Shown piece after piece: positions 1-10,689 of a DNA stretch of 64,000 nt. The DNA comes from Saturnia japonica (lineage: Eukaryota > Arthropoda > Insecta > Lepidoptera > Saturniidae). Below the pieces are notes generated by a model. That model was given only the letters and a program-made list of their open reading frames with translations, did not search any database and had not been told where the DNA came from. Where the stretch lies: contig CM065317.1 in assembly GCA_033032175.1 (NCBI GenBank), positions 19,613,279-19,677,278 of the forward strand, given 5' to 3'. Made by a program: the position numbers and the translations under genes. How positions within the stretch are numbered: the stretch's first letter is position 1; every line of letters begins with the position of its first letter.

Positions 1-1684
1 CCTGCACATATTGAGTATGGCTCAAAAACAGCCACTGACAGTAAAGCAATATGTAACTTGTTTTCTGATTATTTTCAATCAGTTTTTTCCCACGATACAC
101 TGCACGCAAATGTTGACAATGTCAGTAATGTTAACAAATTGAATAACATAGGTCACTTGAGTATATCCGAAGCAGAGGTGGAAAAATATATTCGTAAAAT
201 TGACTGTAATAAAGGAGCTGGCTCAGATAAAATACCTCCATACTTCGTAAAAAAGTGCATCAAATCCTTAGTAGTTCCTCTAACGGTTATATTTAATAAG
301 TCACTAAAAACAGGCGTATTTCCTAGTAAATGGAAAGAAGCATACGTTGTTCCTATACATAAAGTTGGATCCAACAGTAATGTTGAGAATTACCGGCCAG
401 TATCCCTATTGTCTGTTTTTAGTAAGTTGTTTGAAAAATTGGTGCACGATCAAATATACAGCTCCATTTCTTTGTCTATACCATTGGAACAGCATGGGTT
501 TATGAAACGAAGATCGACACTATCCAATCTAGCAGTATTTTCAGATTACATAGCTACAGCTATGGATCAAGGTTATCAGGGGGATGTCATGTATACCGAT
601 TACTCTTAAGTGTTTTGATCGTATTAATCATGATATCCTCTTACTGAAGCTTGACAGGATAGGTGTACACGGTGATCTCTTGAGGTGGTTTAAATCCTAC
701 ATTCACAATAGAAATCAGGCGGTTCGAATTGGGGCATTTCTCTCTGGCTTTCAAACTATTCCTTCAGGTATACCGCAGGGTTCACACCTAGAACTATTGC
801 TTTTTAACATTTATATCTCCGATATATCCTCTTGCTTCACCTCCGCAAGGTACCTTATGTATGCCGATGATACCAAAATTTTCAGCGCTATTCGTACTAT
901 TGATGACTGCCACATGTTACAGAATGAACTTTTGCGATTTTGTGATTATTGCAAGTTAAATAAGCTAAATTTAAATGTAAAGAAATGTAATGTAATAACA
1001 TACACTAGAAAACATCAACCTATAAATTATATTTATATACTTGACATGTTGCCAGTGCAGAGGGTTTCTGTCGTTCGTGATTTGGGGGTGATGATGGATT
1101 CCAAACTGCTTTATACGTATCACTATGATTACATACGTCAGAAAGCTTTAAAAATGTTTGGATTCATTTGCAGAGTTGCAAGGCCTTTTGTAAACTTAAA
1201 CTCACTAAAAATATTATATTTTACATACATTAGGAGCTATCTAGATTATGCTTCGCCAATATGGTCACCAGATTATATCACACATAAGACTAGTCTAGAC
1301 AACATTCAAAGTAAATTCCTGAGATATCTAAATTATAAATTTAATAACGAGCATAAGTCATACTTAATTGATTTAGACTTTTACAATTTAACTTCTTTAT
1401 CAAAACGACGATCTATCTTCGACATGATATTATTATACGTTATTTTGAACAACAATATTGATTGCCCCGAACTAGTGAATAGGATTAATTTCAAAACACA
1501 TACAAAAAATATTCGAAATCCGCGCTTATTTGCACCACCGCCAGTTAAACACAATTATGCTAAGAACTCTGTTTTACAAAGATGTTTTAACATGTATGAC
1601 ACGAAGTTTAGTCATATTGATTTATTCCAGTCAAATAGGAATGTTTTCTTAAAAGAATTAAAATCAAAAAACACATTGAAATAG
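1..1684 (+). pseudogene. Jockey-like non-LTR retrotransposon reverse transcriptase, 5'-partial, frameshifted
   Basis: The reading frame is open from base 1, so the element continues left of the window. It encodes the fingers and palm of a LINE reverse transcriptase: GSDKIPPYFVKK, then YRPVSLLSVFSKLFEK, then after the break RINHDILLLKLDRIGVHG, the motif-B region IPQGSHLELLLF and the intact catalytic YADDTKIF, followed by the thumb and C-terminal region to a TAG at 1682-1684. Frame 1 stops at 607-609; the alignable protein continues in frame 2 with KCFDRINHD, so a single extra T near 606-608 explains the break. The GP normally expected in motif B reads EL here, a second sign of decay. The RT is Jockey/CR1-like; I cannot separate these clades by eye. 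A relic, not a host gene. Confidence 0.85.
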
Positions 1685-1880
1685 TCATCATGGCTGTGAA
1701 ACAGGAACACAGAAAGTACTCAGTTTACTCTCTATTGCTTATAACATACATACATATACAATTCACATATGCTTTCACTCAGGAGCATATTATCCCACCA
1801 CCCCTATACACTCTCACGCACACGCACACTACACGCAGACTCATTCTCCCACTCACATTGAGATATAGAAACACATAATA
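1685..1880 (+). mobile_element. 3' untranslated region of the Jockey-like LINE
   Basis: About 200 bases after the RT stop carry a CA-rich stretch (1790-1850) and no reading frame of note. No clear poly(A) tail is visible before the neighbouring minus-strand transposase relic begins, so the right border is approximate. Confidence 0.4.
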
Positions 1881-1896
1881 CTTCATAATGATATTT

Positions 1897-3049
1897 TTAT
1901 GTATATAAATATTTAACCGCTGCATAACAAACAAAATTTAATAATAATTGTTTCGTAATTGGCACCACATGATTACAAAACATAACAAATGTATATTTTG
2001 TGTTAAATGTGCTGTGAAGCAATATGTACCAAAAAAAAAAACTGTATGGCCATATTCTGCTGCCATTTCGTCCACCACGTATCTGGGTTTTTGTTTTTAA
2101 AATGCTTATCAGCTCACACTTCAACATAGATTCGTCTATGCTTTCGCCATTATTGCGAAGCCAGTTTATAATATCTGACTTTTTATTGGCCTGCGTTGGC
2201 ATTTTATCCAATTGGCGAGAGTGATACAGTGCGTTATCCATGACGATAGCAGACGGTTCCTCTAGTGTCAACAGTAATTCTTGAAACCAACCTTCAAAGA
2301 TTCAGCATTCATTTCTACATGGTATTCGACTGTTTTTTTTTTTTTTTTTTCGATTTAAATGCCAGCAACGCTTCTTCGACAAAACCTTTTTTACTTCCTG
2401 CATGACAAATAATCAATCTTTTTCCTTTCGCTATAGACACTTTAGAGGTAGACGCAGCAGTATCATCAGTCCAGGCATTCAATAAGGTGTTCTTGGTATT
2501 AAGCCACGTTTCGTCAATAAAAATCACGTTTTCCCAGTCCTTTTTTTTTAGCTTCTTTCAAAAAGATACACCGGGCTACAGCAATGTCTGTGCGCTCCAA
2601 TAATATTTTTCTTTTATCCGCATTTTTAAATAGAAATCCTATCCGTTTCAATACCTTCGCCAGTGAAGACTTCTGTCCACGAAACAAGCCACAGTCGCGG
2701 AGTGAAATAGTCAAGTTCCTTAATGTTGGAAACTCTTTTCTCAAGTAACAGTCATATATGTAACGTCGTATTGCGTCAACGTCAAATTCGTCCTCATTGG
2801 TTACTACGTACAGTTTTTTTTCTTTTTCGGCGTTGAGGTCTTAGTTAGCTCTGTGCCACTTTTGCCATAGACTTCCTTAGTAATATTTGTCACTGTACTC
2901 AGACTGATGCGTAGAGCTTCCGCAACACGATCGCGCACTTGTGACACAGGCAAAAAGGGTCCACCATTTTGATTTTCTCTTTCAAAATAGTAACGCAAGC
3001 GTATCACCAATTCCCTCGACTGTCCTCTTAGTACACTTCCCTTTGGCAT
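1897..3049 (-). pseudogene. IS630/Tc1-superfamily DDE transposase relic
   Basis: Four minus-strand segments in different frames make up one transposase. The N-terminus (ATG at 3047-3049, MPKGSVLRGQSRELVIRLR) is a helix-turn-helix region. A middle part runs from 2744 to 2514. The first catalytic aspartate lies in FIDETWLN near 2514, followed by CHAGSKKGF, and the second aspartate in VMDNALYHS near 2237, with a candidate glutamate in LKCEL. Breaks fall at homopolymers on the plus strand: a T run of about 20 at 2331-2350, one at 2540-2547 and another at 2815-2821, suggesting replication slippage in poly(A) of the coding strand. I recognise the family as a common insect IS630-like transposase. 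Inverted repeats were not found by eye. Dead as written. Confidence 0.75.
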
Positions 3050-4014
3050 ATTAGAATATCCAAATATATGCGAAATCTATACAGCGAACACTTAAGTTCT
3101 ACACAGGCACAAAGTTAACACGGAGGAATATATAATGTACTCAACTTGTCGTATTAAAAATGGGAAAACAGCATACAGAAAAGTGACTAGCACGTAAGTA
3201 CGGATCTTTCGTTGCGACTGTTGCTGAGTGTTAACCACAGAACACCGAACCACACAGAACCGTCAGCAAACAAAATGGCGGCGGCAGCATTATGCTAGTA
3301 TTGCCAGGACATTAATTTGCCTTCATAAACAGGATGTTAATATTTTATTTCAATATTTTAAAACTATCATAAAATATTATGCACAAAAACGGTGTGTTTA
3401 CCCCATATTTATGTTACATATTACTTACTACATAGTAAAAATTAACCACATATGTAAAAATAAACGCTACACTTGAATAGGAATAGAAACCGCACCATTT
3501 CCAATTCGACAATAAAAAAATCGATAATCGACACTAATTAAAATATCAATAATGGCATTGTCACGTTGCTGCAATCACTATTTCCATCTTTCAATAACTG
3601 TCAAAAAGTGGTTAACCTGGTGGACAAGGTATAGTGTATTTATTTCAATGTTTGTACATCAATCAAGCTCAACTTCTCAAACGGATATACATGCAGATTA
3701 TATCATGTAATAGGACAATTTTTTATCGCCCAGCAAAGTGAGAAGACGACAGCTAGGTGTTTTTCATTGACTCGATAAATACCTATGCGAATAAAAAAGT
3801 ACAGTTCAACAAAATAGGAAGGGTGCCGATATCAAATAATAAAAGAAAAACAACTACCAAAACAGAGTCGTGTTTTTAACCTCGTATATGGTAGTCACGT
3901 TCCAAGATGGTGCGAGTCCTTATAACGTCAATGTTATCGATAGTCGAAATTTTATAGGTAAACTCTACATAATTGTTATAATTTAAAAAATGCTGTTATT
4001 TGTATTTTTAATAG
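3050..4014. other. Non-coding, AT-rich; probably transposon flank plus intron
   Basis: No convincing reading frame. The first 250 bases are likely the 5' flank of the neighbouring transposase relic. The rest would be intron if the exon at 4015 is real. A TATCGATA octamer lies at 3935-3942. Confidence 0.4.
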
Positions 4015-4154
4015 GCACTCCATCACGAGGCGTTCTGCGGGCAGGACTTGCAGGAGGCTTTGAAACGTCTCCGACATCGTCTGCCGCCGAGACAGTTCTT
4101 CCACCACGTCAGCGACATGCCGCTGCATAGGAGAGCGGGAGGACCCAAATCTAG
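4015..4154 (+). CDS. Penultimate coding exon of an unidentified gene
   Basis: A GC-rich 140-base island in AT-rich DNA follows a T-rich tract ending in AG (4013-4014). It reads open for 46 codons: ALHHEAFCGQDLQEALKRLR, then a basic, His-rich stretch with LPPRQFFHHVSD and RRAGGPKS. It ends with two extra bases (AG) before GTGATC, an acceptable though weak donor. The exon at 5560 begins with the single base needed to complete that codon (AGA, Arg) and then stays open to a stop. The composition, splice signals and matching phase support a real exon of a plus-strand gene entering from the left. If the donor is not used, the frame ends two codons later at TGA (4156-4158), which would make this a terminal exon instead. 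I do not recognise the protein. Confidence 0.5.
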
Positions 4155-5559
4155 GTGATCATTTCAAATATGCTTTACTCTGTAAAAAGAACCAATAATC
4201 CTCTGAATTTTTTTAAGAATTCTTTGAATTTAATATCATTTTTGTTTATATGAAATTTCTTCAGCACCTTTATAATTTTAAAACCACTGTTTCCACTCTA
4301 ATAGTAGTCCAAAATAACTTAATAAGAATAAGGGGGCGTTAAAGTATTACGTAACGCAATTTGAGGGGGGCGAGGCTCTTGTAAAACGTTACGATGTGTT
4401 ACAAGGGCGGGAGGGGCTTCGAACAACGCGTTACGTAACATTGTTTTTTTTTTTATTTAAATAAAAAACAGCAATTAATATTTTCCAAGATCGCAACCCT
4501 CTTCGTTTATGGTTTACGGGAATTCCCTCGACTCTATTGCTGTAGTCAGTGTTGTTAAACTGAGTTCATACTGTAATGTCCTCAAAACAGGGAGATTTGA
4601 ATCATCAGCTGTTCTTGGCCTATAAAACCTCTCATGCTGACTTGCTGACTTGGGTGTTAGGTAACATTTAATGAGGAGGAGGGAGGTACAGCAAAATGTT
4701 ACGGCGCGTTACATGGGGGGGGGGGGAGACTCAAAAATTGTGTACGTAATACTTGAAAGCCCCCTATTTGTTGAACGATGACGTCACGTTTTCAGCTTGG
4801 CGTTTCCAATTACGTGACACAATTTTTTCCACTATATTGTTTTAAACTAATATTTATTATGCTCTTAAAGATTAATTTGAAGAAAAAAGATTTTTTCTAA
4901 AAACAGATTTGACTCTCAGTAACAATACAAAGTTCAAAAAATACCATGACTTCATTCTGACTACTGTAAAGGTATTATGATAAAAGTCACGAGTGGCAGT
5001 GAACTTTATAAAATTTTGTAGATAAATCTATATACGATATCATAAAATAACTAGATTATTTTTAATTTTAAGTATGACAAAATGCGATAAAATTATTAAA
5101 CAAAAATAGGTACATAAGAAATCTATTTCATTGAAAGATTCTTTCATCATGTGCTCATTGAGAAACTGGTGAAGTCTTATCTATTATAATCTGTCAGCTA
5201 CATTTAGAAAAAAAAGTTCTTTTTGTGAAATATCAGTTTGATAATTTCATTTTTTTTTTAATCCACTATTGCAATTACAAAGCACATGAAATGGAGTATA
5301 AATTGCATTATTTATTATATTTCAACATTTTAAAACTATGTAATGGGATTCAAAGTAGCGCATGTTGGCCTGTTACTTTGTTAATTAAAACTTTCAAAGT
5401 TCATTTTTTACCTGTCCGCTTCTCGTAGAATGCCTCAGGTGTCAAATGCGACTTATTAAACTGTCCCAACAAAACCAGTCCACACCGCCGACCTCAATAT
5501 ATATCCATTCAATTGAAATCTACTAGGACTAGGAGATAAGACAGCGTACGGTGTTACAG
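4155..5559 (+). other. Putative intron containing a MITE
   Basis: AT-rich sequence between the two candidate exons. It holds the inverted-repeat element at 4331-4765, a TGACGTCA palindrome at 4779-4786, and no open frame with coding character. Confidence 0.35.
4331..4765. mobile_element. Non-autonomous DNA transposon (MITE) with about 30-bp inverted repeats
   Basis: The left end AGGGGGCGTTAAAGTATTAC and the reverse complement of the right end (AGGGGGCTTTCAAGTATTAC) match over roughly 30 bases, continuing into GTAACGCAATTTG versus GTACACAATTTTTG. Internal near-copies of GTTACGTAAC occur at 4380-4440 and 4695-4715, and there is a G run at 4718-4727. There is no coding capacity. A target-site duplication is not clear, so the superfamily is left open. 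Confidence 0.7.
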
Positions 5560-5827
5560 ATGGCGCATCAACCCTCACAGCGGATACCAAAAGCCGTATC
5601 AGAAACGCGTCTGGAGTCCACAATGCAAGCAGGCGGTACCACCCCCCCAGCCGCGCGGCAAGTCCCACTCGTACCCACCGTTCCCCCCCGCACACCTCCC
5701 GCGTCATCAGCCGCCCCCTCCTTGCCTCTCCCCCGCGCCCCCTACTGGACGGATACCCCCACTACCCGACGAGTACTCGAGTCTCGACGCGCTTTGCGTA
5801 CAAATGACAGAGCAAGCCATCAACTAG
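5560..5827 (+). CDS. Terminal coding exon of the same unidentified gene (proline-rich C-terminus)
   Basis: After TTACAG (5554-5559) the frame runs 88 codons to TAG (5825-5827). Segments in order: WRINPHSGYQKPYQKRVWSP; a proline-rich region including VPPPQPRGKSHSYPPFPPAH and CLSPAPPTGRIPP; and a non-proline end PDEYSSLDALCVQMTEQAIN. The first base completes the split codon from 4154. A second acceptor (ACAG ending at 5544) is 15 bases upstream in the same phase and would add five residues. The acceptor has a poor pyrimidine tract, which lowers confidence. An alternative overlapping frame (5551-5835) is also open but is Ala/Thr/Pro-rich and ends inside repetitive-looking residues; the frame given here has the more protein-like C-terminus and joins the upstream exon in phase. 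The product is unidentified. Confidence 0.5.
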
Positions 5828-7463
5828 TAAAGTAACTTGCTTGTATAAAACCTCACCAAGATGCACTATTCAATCTTTACCAGTGTTACCAGATTAATTC
5901 TATTTATAATATTTAAAAAAAAATGTTTTTATTTTTATTTTATTATGATATTTTTACTCTTCATTTTTAAGCTGGACAGTTTTTGAAAGAATATTCTGAT
6001 AATACTGATAACATTGAAGTGACGTCACATGCCCGGTCTGTCACGTACGTGAATAATATAAATTGACTTCAGTGAAGGTTGTTACGTCGAGCTTGAAAAG
6101 AGAGCGATCGATTTTGTTACTTATGATTATTTTTATTTTTTCAATCCCTTTGAAATGTTTACGAGAACGTATTTTATTTGTTTAATTAAGTTGATGTGTA
6201 ATTATAATTTCGATATTCTTATTGAACTGTGACTGACGACTGGGTTTGCTTCGGGCAGTGCCCTTTATTTATAAAGTAATATTGTAGTTTATGTTTACAC
6301 GGGAAACTAGAGAAATTATATGACTGTTGACTCGAGTCTCAGCGTTTGCTGACTCTACTGATAACAAATCGTTTATACGTAGATAGAGAAATGTTTGACG
6401 TAAACTGGCATTTTATTAATCACAATTTTATTATTAATTAATTTAATTTTTAGGGTTAAATCGTTGACATCGACTCGTTACGGTATATTTACTCTAGTGT
6501 ATGTTTCTCTGGTGCTAATTTTAAAGTTTATTTATTTCGTAGACCAGCGGTTAGGGGTCACCTTTCACAAAATAGTTTAACCTAGCTTATCGATATTCCA
6601 AGAATGGGGCATGGAGACGGCCTAATGACGAACCTGTATGCGTATAGGGGAGGGTAATCTTATCGTTATCGATAAATTAAAAAGCCTGTAAAATGTTATG
6701 CAGTTGAAACCGTTTATAACGACTTGAAAAGGACCCGTTATAGTTGATAGTGTGTCGATGTATGATCTCACATTACATTCACTCATCACATTACAATCAG
6801 TATATATGAACAATATAATTAAAAGATCTAATGTGTACTTGGATTGTTTATCCACTTAATTTATAAGCTGTTTTTTAGGTTAATATGATGTCTTTAAATA
6901 TTTTGTTTTGCCCGTGTAGAAGTGGTGATTGCACATAAAAATTCAATTAAATAAAAAATAAGTCATAGAGTGATTGAGCTTTTTAATGGCATTTTTATTG
7001 GATTGGTTTAAATAAAAAAATACTGCTGATACGTAGGTTATCGATATTGTAGAAATCGTATACAACATTCCTCAGACAACTATCCTATGGTTTGCTTCCA
7101 TTTTCTCTATTCATCATGCATATATTTTCCTCATTTTTTTTTGTATATATTGTTACTTTTTAATTATTGGAATTTACTGCAAAATAACACGTCAAATTCG
7201 AGGATCGTAAGATATCTCTAAAGAAAATGACCATCCGAAATCCGGTCGCGAGTATAAAATCCATTTTACAGTTAACGAATAAAGAAGCGAATGATCAACT
7301 GAAATGTGTCATAATATTTAATCTATATCCAAATATAGTAATTTCACAAAACTAGTTAACAACACCGTTATATACACGTGTGTGCCTCGTTATTAGTAAT
7401 TTCGTCGTAAACGGTATCGACTGTCACAACTTTAAACTGAAAATAATTTATTCATTCAAATAA

Positions 7464-7560
7464 TGACGTCATAAATTTATCGATATTGACAATCGGATGT
7501 CACGTCCCCCTGCAAGTACAGTGCCAGCAGTATAAGTTGGCGCGGCGCTGCTTCACTCGC
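7464..7560 (+). promoter_or_regulatory. Candidate core promoter
   Basis: TGACGTCA (7464) and TATCGATA (7478) lie just upstream of TATAAG (7531-7536), which is followed about 20 bases later by TTCACTC (7552-7558), an insect-initiator-like match. The segment is locally GC-rich. No transcript is known from the sequence; this is a motif-based guess. Confidence 0.2.
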
Positions 7561-9840
7561 ATATAACCAAAATTGGACACGAAATTAATACACAGGAACG
7601 TTTATTGTCGAACAAGTTCATACGCGACCTTCCCAAGTGAGGGATGTTGGCGGGGGCGAGGTAGCACGACATTACGTCACTACAGTACACTGTAGTAAAC
7701 AGTATGTTATCTCGGAGGTGTTTTTGAAATAATTACCTACAGTCGCTCAGTAGACAAACAAGCACTAGGGCTGCCCTCTGACTGTATTTCTTAGATTACC
7801 TACTTACGTATTTGTTAATGCTATATTAAAATGTAATTATTATCTTTTCACCAAAATATATAATCCACTAGAAATTTTGAGTTTAAATTATTTCTATTTA
7901 GGTTTTATTTCTAGTTTCAAAAGTGATTGTGAGTTGGTAAGAAGGGAATGTACATTTTTTAAATTAAAAATATAATTTTTTGCTTAGTTTTTAATAAATC
8001 AATAAATTCTAGGAAGTAAGTAATATAATATTTCGTGATTAGTTATAAATTGCGTAATCGCAACTATTGTGTACTGAAGTTTACCTAGATTTCGTTTCGG
8101 CCGTTTGTATAAAGACGTGATACTGTTTACTTCAGTGTACTGTGACCTACATCACATAATTGAAAGTTACATAACAAGTCGGTCCTTATATATTATTTGA
8201 AGCTAATTTTCTAATATTTTAGATCAGTTTGCTGTGACATTGCAAGATAGTCACTTAAGTTCCTTCAATTACCACTGCCAATTTATACTGGTGGTATTAT
8301 GGTAAAAGTGTTTTCTTTTTCTTTATGCAATCGTATTTAAAGTGTATATTGTATGTTGTGAAGTGTCCGTATATTGTTGAATTGTAAGTGTTAAGTTTTG
8401 CACTCGATTGTGCCGCGTCCGAGTTTCTGAACAGTTTTATATAACGTTAGCGTAAAGCATAGATTAATTGTTGACTGATGTTTGCATAATTTATTATGTT
8501 CGCAAGCTGTTTCACACTTTATTATTATTATTATTTTATTAAATATTTTAATTTTGTACGTGTATAATATTATTAATGTTCAGCAATCTTTTTGACTGGA
8601 TCAAAATATTTGATTGTAATGTGTGTGCAATTTTTATTTTTTACATATAAAGTAAAAATGTGAAAAGGGTAATAAAATACATAGTAATGTATTCATAACG
8701 TTAAATGACATGTCGTTTTGTACTAAAGAAACGTTGATGACCTGTTGAAATATATTTTTTGGGTTCACTAGTGTTTTGATTTATTTTCACTGCATTGTGC
8801 GTTTGGAAAAACTGGTTTATCGATTATAACACATTAAGGTCATAATTGTATTATCTGGACAATTAAATATTTTCGGTTTTAGCTACAACAGAAGTCTACG
8901 TAGGCTTTTTCTCATGCCGAAAACCGTGTTTCGTTGCAATGAACCATAATTTTTATTAAACATTTTTTTTTTTCGCTTTAGTTCTCGTCTGACAATAACG
9001 TTTTGGTGTGTTCAGTCTATGATTCATATCATGGCTGTTTATAGTATAATAAAATCATTCATTTTAAAATGCGTTAGTTGTCTATTCTTAACTGTGAAAA
9101 TATGAAATGTTATTTATTTGGTAGGCACCTACACTTGTTTTATTTTTATTGCATAACACCCTAGTACTATATAAAATGTCGGATAATAAGCAGGGGATGC
9201 TATAATAATTTATTATAAGAATTAAATCTATGTTCTGTAATTTTAGTGACATTTTAAATATTGTTATGCAAACATACCTACTATTAGAAAAACAACTTCT
9301 TTATTTTCGTAAGTTTTAGATGACTCACTGCTACGTGATAGTCTGGGTTACACCTATACACATAGTAAAATACAACTGATCAAATAAAATTTATTCATAC
9401 ATAAAACGATTCTAATGCCTGTCTCTGGAAGCTCTATATAAGTAATAATTCCAGCATGGAACAAGTTCCTAACCTAACCATTTGGTCGCAGTTGAAATGT
9501 ACCCGAAACAAAAAGTAAATAATTTTAAGAAACGCTGTTAAAATCATTCAACAGTGATTTAGCTTTGGGCGTTTTACACTCGCTCGCTACTGTTACCTGC
9601 AGGTTTTGCGGACGGCGATGGAATTAACTTTGATATGATTCAAAATAAAATATTCCATTCCTTTTTTTCGTTATTTACTATCATTTATTCACTATGGACA
9701 CTTGGTCCAATCACTAATACACTGACGCTGTCAATCAGAAGCAGGCTGCGTGTAGAGATCCCAACTACAGCTCCCTTAAAGCAAATTACAATCGTGCCAC
9801 TAAGTCTTGTAAGAGGGATTCTTAAGTTATAACAGAAGGT

Positions 9841-9905
9841 GTTCGTCCCCAAGATCGGTGAAGCTGTAAAAGCCACAGCGGCTTCAGGGCCCCTAAGGCT
9901 ACAAG
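9841..9905 (-). repeat. Fragment of a dispersed retroposon also present near 48.95 kb
   Basis: The 43 bases from AAGATCGGTGAAGCTG match AAGACCGGTGAAGCTG at about 48951-48995, with roughly three quarters of positions identical by eye, including a shared TCAGGGCC/CCAGGGCC end. The 48.9-kb copy ends in a retroposon-like tail on the minus strand, so this is taken as the same orientation. Confidence 0.4.
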
Positions 9906-10689
9906 TGTAGTCAGATCTAAAAAAAAACCAGGTGTTCGATTTGGACAGGAACTAGCGGAACATTCGACTAACTATTGTTACTTGTGGGGTATGGCCAATT
10001 ATTACAAGTCTATTTTAATCATCTGTCTCTTCCCCGCTGAAGTATTCGCCTACAACTCATGCGAGAAATCAACTTTAATGGCTAACATCTTTGTGATTAA
10101 CTCCAGGCTCGACGATTGTAGCTCATACTTCAAAACTTATACTCATCTTTTCATAGATATATAATGTGTATGGAATCCACCATGTTCACTTTGCATCAAA
10201 ATAAGATGAACTCGTAAGCGCCTATTTGACTTCTTACTTTTATTTAGCCATTACTTATATTATGCAAACAAAACCTCTTTTTTAGTTAAATTTATCATAT
10301 TCATTATGTCTACACGTATGATGTTCGTGGCTAGCAATGTAGCAAGAGGCGCGGCGGCGCACTACGGGTCGGAACCGTGCGTACCGTCTCAAAAATCTGT
10401 AACTTTGTTGTTGATTGTAGTAAATAGCTGAAATTTGGTACGTAGTATCTCTAATGTATATACTATCAAATAATGGTACATTCACTGCTATAAGACACTT
10501 TTTCATACAAAAACATAGTTTACTTTACTTATCGAATAATAATTACAGGTACAGTTTTATGATATTACACTATTATTTCATATTTTTGTTAATATTACAA
10601 TCATATGAAAATAACATGTAATAAATGAAAAACATCTATTATTCCACTACATAAAATAGAAAAAAAAAAAAAATATGTACATATTTCAA

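Larger units (their letters stand above)
3935..7485. promoter_or_regulatory. Cluster of DRE (TATCGATA) and CRE-like (TGACGTCA) palindromes
   Basis: Exact TATCGATA octamers occur at 3935-3942, 6588-6595, 6667-6674, 7039-7046 and 7478-7485. Exact TGACGTCA occurs at 4779-4786, 6020-6027 and 7464-7471. TATCGATA is the Drosophila DREF/BEAF-type element found near housekeeping promoters; TGACGTCA is the classic CREB/ATF site. That they act here is inference. Confidence 0.35.
5828..10689. other. Non-coding: 3' UTR/flank and intergenic DNA
   Basis: AT-rich throughout, with no credible reading frame. The first AATAAA hexamers are far downstream of the stop (near 6950 and 7274). A small piece of a retroposon family shared with 48.9 kb lies at 9841-9905, and a GC-rich patch at 10345-10385 resembles one at 12515-12545. 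Confidence 0.45.

Noticed and set aside
5551..5835. 94-codon frame rich in Pro/Thr/Ala
   Set aside because: The overlapping frame joins the 4015 exon in phase and has a more protein-like end; this one is treated as its shadow.
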